Shown: in pieces, positions 12,601 to 24,100 of the stretch | Layout: each line of letters begins with the position of its first letter | Numbering within the stretch: position 1 is the stretch's first letter | Assembly: GCA_030141605.1 (NCBI GenBank) | Contig: JAQGDQ010002373.1 | Coordinates: forward strand, 95,921 to 159,920 | Length of the DNA stretch: 64,000 bases | Reading direction: 5' to 3' | Origin: Tubiluchus corallicola | Lineage: Eukaryota; Priapulida; Priapulimorpha; Priapulimorphida; Tubiluchidae | Notes under the pieces: generated by a model | Told to the model about the DNA's origin: nothing | The model's input: only the letters and a program-made list of their open reading frames with translations | Databases searched by the model: none | Made by a program: the position numbers and the translations under genes

Positions 12601-15099
12601 AGTCTCTTGCTTACCTACACATTTTCCTTTGATGTATTTTTAGTGGGGGGGGGGGGGCTTACTGGGGCTCAGGAATTGCAGGCAAACCCCATACATTATA
12701 TTGTAGTCATGTTTTGTCAGGTTTATGTGTCACATTCAAGAAGTTCTGGGAAAATCCAATTTTACTGTCCAAGCAGCCAGAAGCTTCCAAGGAACATGTT
12801 GAATTTGGAAAAGCTCGGGAAAATGACTTAGCGAGGCTAGCACAAATGTTTGTTTTACGTCGCACTCAGAGCGTTAATAATGCATATTTACCATCAAAAG
12901 GTAGGAAATTATCATCTACGATGCTCCATTATCAGCATCAAAAATAACTATTTTTTCCATACAGTAAAAGAACTGAAATAACATTACGTTTATCACTAGA
13001 AATTGAGGAGACATTCGTGTAATGTATATATTGAATCATGCAATGTTAACTTTAATTTTTACCGTTTACCTTGAAATTTTAGCTACTAATCTAATTTTTA
13101 AGAAAATTCATTAACTTCAGGTATTTGTTTAATTGTGCTGCAATAACTTTTTGTGTTTTGTGCTTTTTGTAAAAAAAACTTCTTAAAACCACATATGTGT
13201 TTCATCAATCATAAATAAGTTATTTTATAAATAATGGTAAAAATTAATGGTATGGTTTTAGTGGAAATGGTAATATTTTGTCAGCCGTCATCATTCCAAG
13301 TGAAAGTATATGAAGCCATCCTTCATTCACAACTTTTAAAACAATACTTGGATGACTACAACACAGGTAAATTCTTGATTTAAATTTAATTATGTTTTTC
13401 TTTATATGTCGATCTAAATTAATGTTCTTTTGAGTGTATTGGTGTATCGCATGTGTAAAAAATGCTACATGATTTAGCTATAGCTGCGTTATAATTAGTT
13501 AGGTAATACCCAACAAACAGAAGAATTTGTGTGTCAGTGTGCACAGGCAATTTATTTTTAAATTAAAAACATTTTAAATAACACTGTTGTGCATTTTGCA
13601 ACTTTATGAGGAAATTGACTCTCTATACTTGTATTTTGTATAGCTTAGCATTGAAAAAGTGTTAATTTATCAAAACACTACCTAATTTTCCACCTATAAA
13701 TCAAATTAAAGAAAAATGTTGATTGTTGTTCTATGATTATAATAATAATCTTACAATCAAGTTTATAAATAATTAATCATAATATTACACAGGGGTTAAA
13801 CAGTTGCACTTGGATTAATCTAGGCTGTAAATAAATTATAAAAACATTAATCTAATCAGTTAGTAATTAAGTGAAACTTTGTTTGAGTGAAACTTAGATA
13901 TGCTGCATTAATTGGTAATCTATTAAGATTTAATTAAGATCTGCCTTGATCACAAGGTGCTGTGTGGTCTATTGGTCATGACATTTGACCTGTTACTGTT
14001 AAACTTTTCCTTCTTCACTAGGTTGGTTTAAAAAAGTTAATACTTATTCTGTCCATCATTAATAATAATCTTGCAGTTAAAATTATAAAAAAATAATAAT
14101 GCTGTAGTAATGCTAAATTACATAATCATCTTTTTAACTTGATGCAGATTAATTTGCACTGAATTTATTAATTTTGTAATAGCTGATGGCAGAGTGCATC
14201 TAGCATGTATAGCAACACTCAAGAAACTGTGCAACCATCCTCAACTGATCTGGAAATCAGCTCAGAAAACGGAGCGACAGAGGTCCAGTGAAGAGGATAA
14301 CAATGAGGTAATTATATTGCGCAATGGCTGCCAAAACACTGTCATTACAGAAATAAAGCATTTGTGATGAAGTTTTACATTACCATCTTGATACTGCTGT
14401 TTTATTCTAAGATTCATATGAGAATTATTGAGTTTAAGTTTATTTTATCCAAACACGGTGATAGATGAGTGCCTAAGGTTAAATAATAGTGAGCTTGGCT
14501 AGTAAAAGGATAAGTGACTAACAGGAAAACTGCTTACAGGCAGCTTTATCTGACAAACTGCCCTAAGTTGTTTACCTTCTTTTCGGAATATATAAGTATC
14601 TAGAAGCATTGAGCCCTCAACGTAGTTCAGTGTCTCATCTTACAGGATCATTTATGAAGATGAACAAGGTTCTGGGCTGGCACATTTAGGCTTTGCCATT
14701 AATTGATAGTATCTTCGTATTACCTTGTGTTTGCCACGTTTAAAGTCATGCTTTTGGCAAGTTTGCACTTTAATGCAAAAATATCAAAAATATTCTTAAC
14801 TTGTGAACCACAAGTAATTTATGTATGATAACACAATTTCTGAAGAAAAGCAGTAATAAGACTTAAGCTTTACATAAAAAAACGCCAAAGAAAACATTGT
14901 GATTACTGTGGTGTTTATTAATTAGTTTGTTAACATAATAAAATGTGTGAGTGTATATTACACTTGGTGTTAATACTAAAACACAAACTACAAACCAGTC
15001 AAAATAAGACAAAACTTTTCTACGTGAATACGATATATGATAAATGTATTCGACATACTCAAACTCACTTTTTGAACTAAACACATGAAGGTAATGGTA

Positions 15100-15155
<56 letters not shown>

Positions 15156-15159
15156 GATG

Positions 15160-15197
<38 letters not shown>

Positions 15198-18100
15198 TAG
15201 TACTGTTAATGTATTTAAGTTAATCAGCATTTATTTTTATGTGTACAAAAGTTTTTAGGGTCGGTTTCCTGGGATTTGATTTAATATACATCATCATATA
15301 CATTGTAAGTTTACTTAGCAAATTAAAAGCACATGCACATCAGACACAGTGCACACTTAAATTATGTCAGAGAACAGCGAACATCTTTCGTGCTTAGGTT
15401 TCCAACATGTTCTATACATCTCATTTTACAATCATACTTCTAAGTACATTAAAATTATTTACATGTTCAATAACATAATTTTTCTAGTTCACAACATGAA
15501 TAACTGACAAAGTTACAAGTACATCTACGAGCAATACTATTTGTGCAGCTTGCACATTAAATAAATGGCACTAATGCTTGACAATATCAAGTCACATCGA
15601 GTAAATGGTACTAACATACTAGCAATAACATAACCCTACAATAATTTCATTCATATTTTATCAACTCTTAAGGCAACTTTAGCTGACAAATATACACGCA
15701 TCCATGAACCTTTCTTTAGGAAATCGAAGCAATACGAGATGTAAAACATAAAAAAAAGTGAATTGAATAATACTTATAGTTTGGAAGAGCAAATGTGCAT
15801 GCACCATAACGACTAACCTTGGATTTACACAGACAACACATCAGATTGAATTTACACATAATATTGAAATTACACACAGTGTTAGTGACACTAACTCTAT
15901 TACTAATACTGAGTAAAACAATACACTAATGTGATGATTTTTGGAGACTATCTCATCAATGCTTTCTGAGGTTGAAGCAGCAAGGACTTTATCATTCAGG
16001 TCACTTGGCTTCATGAAGCCCGTTATATATCACTTGAGCAGAACTAGAGCTGGGAATACCCAATTGCTAGCAAACGAAAAGCAGTACATGTAGCTCCAGC
16101 AACTTTTATCTTATAGATACATGACTTACATTTTTGCTGCAAGAAACCATAAATATCTTTGTATTCAAAATGTGACAAAACATCTGCAGCAAGTAACTCA
16201 TTTTACAAAGGTTTACCCAAAGCTTATCATGAGTTATACGATAGTCTTAACATGCTTCCATAACTTGTGCAACAAATATGGATAAATTACGCTACATTTT
16301 AATAAAGAAGTGGTGCAAGGTTCAAACAATTAAACAAAATTAGCAATATAGTACACTACACTGTGCAGTATAAGTATAAGTGAGTTTTGCAGACAATTTT
16401 GTAAATATAAAAGTTTTCATTAGCCACTTACAAGAAGTGCGACATTTCCTTCTTAATGGTGATAGCAGAACAGCCTTCACCTACTGTCTCTTTGTTGCTT
16501 TCACCCAAATATGGTGAAAGGTAAAACTCTTCTATGTTACATTCTTCAATACAGAAGTTAGCATCATCTACATTACTACCTTCTTCATGCACAGGGCTGG
16601 AGGTATCATCCTCCACAAGGGAGTAATCTAGGGGTTCTTGCTTAATAGGAATTTTGTCTAAAACTATTTCGTTTGTGTTATGCAAATAATTGAATTCAGG
16701 AGTTGGTATTGGGGCATCATTAACTGTCTGTGACATATTGCGCTGTTCTTGCAAATGAGGAATTCTTTGCACTTTGACACTTACTGACAATTCTTTTCCT
16801 TTATGGCATGCTATGTGCCTAACTAAATGTGCTTCCCTACTGAATGTACTTGGACAAAGATTACATTTGTAAACGGGTTTTGCACGATGAGAATACAGGT
16901 GATTTTTCAAATTCCACGAATGAGTAAACAATTTGTTGCACTCGGGACACTTGTGTGTCTTTCGTGGTTTGCTGGCAGTTCCTTTCACAAGTTGTGTTTT
17001 GTCACATATGGCAGTTTTGTGGGCCTCTTTGTGTTGTTTTAAAAGTGTCAGGAACTTGAAACTGGCAGCACATTGTTCGCAGTCATAATTCTTACTGGCA
17101 GTAGAGCATTTCTTAGTCTTACCAACTGAATGAGCACTTTGCTTATGTTGCAGTAGCTGTTCCTTTACTGAAAACTTTTCACCGCATTTATTACAAGAAA
17201 ACACTTTTTCCCTTGTATGAATCCTACTGTGTGCCCAAAGAGTTTTCTTTGTTTTGAAAGACGCATTGCATTTTGTGCACACATGAGGTCTGCCTTCAAC
17301 ATGAATTTCTCTATGATGACAAAGGCTACTAGCATTTTTAAAAACTTTCCCACACACATTACAAACATGTTCTTTACTAGTATGTTTGTGAATTTTCATA
17401 TGTATACGTAATAAATGTTTTGAGGTATAAGTGTTGTTGCATACATTGCACATGTGTTCTTTTTCTTTGTGAGTTCTCATATGTTCACGTAGTAACTGCA
17501 ATGAGGTAAATGTGTTGTGGCACAAGTTGCAACGCAGGTCTTCAAGTGTTGCATGTCTAACAAGCATATGTTTTGCTAATCCTTGTTTTGATTCATATTG
17601 TGCACTACACTGTGAACAAGGATACGGTCTATCAAATTCAATGTAGCCATCAGCAGATAATTTCTCTCTCTCATGTAATGCAGTATGAGCTGACAAAAGC
17701 GATGCTCTCTTAAACTTTTCGCCACATTGTTCACATGTATATGCACTTTCTTGTACATGACTTTCAGAATGTGATCTTAGTTCTTCCTCTTCACTAAAGC
17801 TTTGTAAGCACACATCACACTGATGCATGAGTGTAGGCTGGTGACATTTCATATGTGTTTTACGCGAACGTCCGTGACGGAATTCTGCATCACAGATTGG
17901 GCACTTGAAAGGCTTACTATCAGTATGGACAATTTCATGTGCTCGGAGATGTGTGGCCTTTCTAAATGCTTTTGGACAAGAAGTGCATTTAAATGGTTTC
18001 AACCTTGAAGCCGGGTTTCTGTGGCATTGTTGATGCCTCCTTAAGTGACTCAGCTGTCTAAAACTTGTGCAACACGTGGTGCACTCATACGGTTTTTCAC

Positions 18101-21100
18101 CAGTGTGAATTCGTTTATGAGACTGCAATGAAGTATGTGTTTTAAAAGCAGATTGGCAACTATTACATTGGTATGGTCGATCAGTTACATGTTTTACTTT
18201 GTGCGTTAATAAGTGTCTATGTTGTCGAAAACGCCTATTACACACGGTACACGAGTAAGGCTTTTCGCCCGAGTGAATCATCATGTGCAACTTTAGATGA
18301 CCATTTTGTGAGAACATCTTATGGCAGGTCTCACATTCATAAGGCCGTTCATTTGTGTGTGTTCTTGTATGGATCTTCAGCGTGCTCCAATGTCTGAATT
18401 GCTTATTGCATATCTGACACTGGTACGGTTTTAAATCTCCGTGAATCATCATGTGTGACCTAAGATAAGCCGGCAGCTTAAAAGCAGCTGAGCACACTTG
18501 GCATTGAAATGGTTTTACATCTGAATGAACTAACTGATGGTTTTTCAAATAAGTGGCTTGTTTAAACTTAGCACTGCATTGTAGACATGCAAATGGTCTT
18601 TCATTAGAATGAGTTATCTTGTGATGTTTTAACCCATCTTTTGACTTAAATGCTCTGTTACACACATCACATATAAAGGGCTTGATGTCAGTATGTATAC
18701 GACTGTGACTTTTCAAAGAAGTACCTGTTTTGAAAGCAGCACCACATACTGTACAAGGATATCCTCTGTAGTCAGAATGAACAGTCATGTGAACCTTCAA
18801 ATGTGCTGATTGTCGGAAACAGGCACTGCATGTATCACACTCAAAGGGCTTAGAATCAGTGTGAGTGATTTTATGTGATTTCAGCCCATTACGGGTTTTG
18901 AATGACTTACCACATCTTGCACAAATGAATGGGCGTACATCGCTGTGCACCTGTTTGTGAGAATTAAGAGCAGTAGTTGTCTTGAAAGCAGCACCACATA
19001 TCTGACATTGATGTGGTCTTTCATCAGTGTGCACTAGCATGTGAGTTCTTAAATTTGCAGGTTGTTTAAAGCATGCAGAACAGGTATCACATTTAAATGG
19101 TTTCAAATCTGAATGCCTTGTCTGCATGTGACACTTGAGATGTCCTGTTTGGCGAAACTTTGCATTGCACAGCTCGCATGAATAAGGTCGAATGTCAGTG
19201 TGTGTTCTTTTATGTAAGCGCAGTGCTTCCGGCAGCTTGAAATCTTTGGAACATATATCACAAATGTGTGGCCGTAAATCTGTATGTATCTTCTTATGCG
19301 AATTAAGGTAGGTATTTGTCTTAAATGATGCTTGACAAACGTCACAAGTCCATTTTCTTTCTTCAGAATGGACAACCATATGGCTTCTCAAGTAACTTGC
19401 TAATTTAAAAGAAGCGTTACATGTGTCACAGCTATATGGCTTCAGGTCTGAGTGAGTTGTCATATGTACCTTCACATGACCAATTTGTCTGAATCGAGCA
19501 CCGCAAATCTTGCAGCTATATGGCTTTTCTCCTGTGTGAGTTTTTTTATGAGCTCTCAAGCCTGTGGAAAACTTGAATGCTTTGTCACACAAGTCACAGG
19601 AATAGGGTCTCAGGTCAGTGTGAATACGTTTATGGGTGCTCAGAGATGTTGATGTTTTGAATGCAGCACCACACACTGCACAAGGGAAAGGTCTTTCATC
19701 TGAATGTACTGACATGTGAACCTTTAAATGGCCAGACTGTTTAAAACATGCATCACATGTGTCACATTTAAAAGGTTTTGAGTCAGAATGTGTAAGAAGA
19801 TGTATTTTTAAATGTCCTCCTTGTCGAAATCGTCTAAAACATATCTCACATTGGTATGGCTTCTCAGATGTATGAGTCTTTTTATGAGCTTTCAGCCCAT
19901 CTGTAAACTTGAATCCCTTGCCACAGATATCACAGATATGAGGTCTTACATCACTGTGTGTTTTTTTATGAATGGCTAGGTATGATGCAGTTTTAAAAGC
20001 TGATTCACATATATCACAAATGTGATTTCTCTCGTCTGTATGAACTGTCATATGAACTTTGAGATGAGCAGACTGCTTGAAGGCAGCTTGACATGTATCA
20101 CACGAGAAAGGTTTTTCATTGGTGTGTATTCGTTTATGGAGTTTCAATCCATCTGGTAACTTGAAATCTTTTCCACATATTTCGCAGTTATATGGTCTCA
20201 AATCTGTGTGAATTCGTTTATGACTAGTGAGGTAACTAACTGTTTTAAAAGCTGCCTGACATATATCACAAACGTGTGGTCTTACATCAGTATGCACAAT
20301 CATGTGACTTTTTAAATTGGAGGATTGCTTAAAACTCATACTGCATGTATCACATGCAAATGGACGTTCATCTGTGTGTGTGTATTTGTGTGACTTTAGC
20401 CCTTCTCTAGTTTTAAAAGCTTTGCCACAAGTGGAGCAGATATGAGGCTTAATGTCACTGTGAACCCGTTTGTGACTGTTTAATGATGTGGTTGTTTTAA
20501 AAGCTGTTCCGCATATGGGGCAACAGTAAGCCCGAACATCAGAATGTACTGTCATATGAGATTTCAAATTCCCGGACTGTTTAAAACAAGCATCACAAGT
20601 ATCACATTTGAATGGTTTTGAATCTGAATGCGTAAGCATGTGTGCTTTAACATGTGCAGTTTGCCGAAATTTCTGACCACATACATCACATGAAAACGGT
20701 CTTAGATTTGAATGTGTTCTCTTGTGAAGTTTCAGGGCATCAGGAAGCTTGAAGTCTTTTCCACACTGATCACAAATGTATGGTCTCAAATCTGTGTGAA
20801 TTTTCTTATGTGAGCTAAGATAACTAGACGTTTTAAAAGCAGCTTGGCAAACGTCACATATCCATGGTCTTTCTTCAGTGTGAACAATCATGTGGGTTTT
20901 CAAATATGCTGCCAACTTGAAGCTAGCACTACAAGTGTCACATTTATATGGCTTGAGATCAGAATGTGTAGCCATGTGAACTCGTACATGGGCAAGCTGC
21001 TTAAATGTTGAATGACAAATTTCACAAGCGTACGGTTTTTCATCACTATGTGTACGTTTATGAAGTTTTAATGCATCGGGTGTTTTAAAATCTTTTCCAC

Positions 21101-24100
21101 ATTCACAAATGTAAGGCCTTATATCAGTGTGGATACGTTTGTGACTATGAAGGTATGCTTGTGTTTTAAAGGAGGCTTCACAAACATCACAAGTCCATGG
21201 ACGTTCTTCAGTATGCACTACCATGTGGCTCTTTAAATTTCCTGCTTGCTTGAATTTGGCATGGCATGTATCACACTCAAAGGGTCTAGCATCTGTGTGT
21301 GAGTGTTTGTGTGACTTCAGTCCTTCTGATGTTTTAAATGCTTTTTCACATACGTCACAAATGTGTGGTTTAATATCACTGTGTATTCGTTTATGGCTGC
21401 TTAATGAAGTAGATGTTTTAAAAGTGGCCTCACAAATAGGACATGGATAAGGACGAATATCAGAATGTACGGCCATGTGGCTGCGCAAGTTTGCTGACTG
21501 TTTAAAACATGCATCACATGTGTCACATTTAAATGGCTTAGAATCGGAATGTATAGTTTGCATGTGACATTTAAGATGTCCTGACTGCCTGAATCTCATA
21601 CCACATAAACTGCAGAAGTATGGCTTCTCACCTGTGTGTGTACGTTTATGCAATTTCAGTCCATCAGGTGTCTTGAAGTCTTTTCCACATTCACAAATGT
21701 ATGGACGCAGTTCTGTATGAATACGCTTATGTGTGGTAAGATATGCCATAGTTTTAAAAGCAGAGTCACATATATCACATGTATAATTTCTTTCTTCCGA
21801 ATGCACCACCATGTGATATTTCAAGTTTGTGGATTGCTTAAATTTAGCATGACATGTATCACATTCAAACGGACGTTCATCCATATGACTAATCTGGTGA
21901 GATTTCAATCCGTCTGGTGTTTTGAAAGCATTGCCACATGTAGCACATATATAAGGCTTTATATCAGTATGTATTCTTTTATGACTGTTTAGAGCAGTAG
22001 ATGTTTTAAAAGCAGAATAACAAATATCACATGAGTACTTTCTTTCTTCACTGTGTACAGCAAGATGTGATTTTAAGTGAGCTGACTGCTTAAAACAAGC
22101 ATCACAGGTGTCACACTTATAAGGTTTAGCATCTGAATGGGTTAACATGTGTGCCTTTACGTGGGCTGTTTGCCGGAATTTTGCACCACATATATTACAC
22201 GAGTATGGTTTTTCATCGGAATGTGTCTTCTTATGTGCCTTTAAGCCATCGGGCAGCTTGAAATCCTTGTAACAAATATCACATTTGTATGGTCTCATAT
22301 CAGTGTGAATGCGCCTATGATTGGCAAGATAAACAGCAGTTTTAAAAGCTGATCCACAAATGTCACAAAAATGATTTCTTTCATCTGAATGTACAAGCAT
22401 GTGACTTCTGAGATAAGCAGCTTGCTTGAATCGTGCATGGCATGTATCGCACTCAAATGGGCGTTCATTTGTGTGTGTCTTTTTGTGAGATTGTAATCCC
22501 TCCTTAAATTTAAAAGATTTTTCACAGACATCACATTGAAATGGACGAGCAGTCGTGTGTATTCTAATGTGATTCTGGAGATAGTATGATGTTTTAAAGG
22601 CAGCTTGACATGTTGGGCATGCGTACGGTCGAACATCTGTATGCACTGCCATATGACTTTTCAAATTGCCAGCCTGTCGAAAACTAGCATGGCATGTATC
22701 GCAAGAGAAAGGTCTCTCATTTGTATGAATTCGCCTGTGAGTTTTTAATCCAACAGCAAATTTGAATGATTTCCCACATACATCACATGAATGAGGTTTA
22801 ATGTCTGTATGGATTTTCTTGTGTGAGTTTAATGATGATTGTGTTTTAAATGCAGCTCCACAAATTTCACAAGCAAATGGTCGTGATTCAGTGTGAACAG
22901 CCATGTGAACTTTTAAATGCGCAGACTGTCGGAAACGAGATTCGCAGGAATCACATTTATAGGGTTTCAAATCAGAATGAGTTCTGACATGCATCTTTAA
23001 ATGAGCAATTTGCTTAAACTGTGCAGAGCATTGGTCACAAGAATATGGTTTCTCGTTTGAATGAGTTCGTGCATGAGCTCGCAAGTTTGATGACATTTTA
23101 AAACCTTTTCCACAAATGTGGCAAATATGAGGTCGAATGTCTGTGTGAATTTTGCTGTGGTTATGGAGGTAACTGGCTGTTTTAAAAGTAGCTCCACATG
23201 TAGAACAACAATAGGGTCGTATTTCAGTGTGAACTAGCATATGGCTTTTGAGATAACCAGCCAACTTAAAACATGCTCCACACTGGTCACATGAAAAAGG
23301 TTTGTCAGCTGAGTGTGTTTTCTTGTGAGATTTTAGTCCTTCCGAAAATTTAAAGGCTCTGTTGCATACGTCACATACATATGGCTTCAGGTCCGTGTGA
23401 ATGCGCTTATGACTACTGAGTGAAGTTGATGTTTTAAATGCCGCACCACAAATATGACAAGGAAATGGTCGCACATCGCTATGAACAGCCATGTGAACTT
23501 TCAAGTGGGATGACTGTTTAAAGCGTGCATCACAAGTGTCACAGCAATAAGGTTTGTGAGTACTATGTGTAAGTAGATGAGTTTTGAGGTGAGGCTGCTG
23601 CTTAAAGCGTGCATGACAATGGCGACATTCATATGGCTTTTCATCTGTGTGAGTTTTCTCGTGCGCTTTCAATCCATCTGGTGTTTTAAATGTTTTTCCA
23701 CATGTACAGCTATATGGACGCAAATCTGTATGTATTCGCTTGTGGCTTTGCAAATAACTAAACGTTTTAAAAGCTGATTGGCAAATGTCACATACATGTG
23801 GCCTTTCATCTGTGTGAACGGTTTGGTGACTCTTTAAGTTTCCTGGTTGCCTAAAACTGGCACCACAAGAATCACATTTATATGGTTTCGAGTCTGCATG
23901 TATTGACAAATGAACTTTCAAGTGTCCTGTTTGTTTAAATCGCTTTGAGCAGATTTGACACTGGTATGGCTTTTCGTTAGAGTGAGTTCTCTTATGAACT
24001 GTTAGATTTGCAGCGATTCGAAAGTCTTTTCCACATTCATCACAAACGTGAGGTTTAAGATGGGTGTGTACTTTAATGTGGCTATTGAAGAATGATTCAG

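Larger units (their letters stand above)
9975..12720. other. RAD54B: RAD54B intron, right part
   Basis: Holds a compound microsatellite (10728-10886), short CA-rich tracts near 11050-11210, and a G13 run at 12645-12657. No exon or RNA gene is supported. The 77-codon minus-strand frame at 11709-11942 has no recognisable family motif. Confidence 0.5.

Noticed and set aside
13945-14010. GTGTGGTCTATTGGTCATGA resembling a tRNA-SINE head
   Set aside because: No B box follows at the expected distance; too degenerate to annotate.
14988-15230. Tyr/Ile-rich minus-strand ORF
   Set aside because: Translation of the (TA)n repeat.
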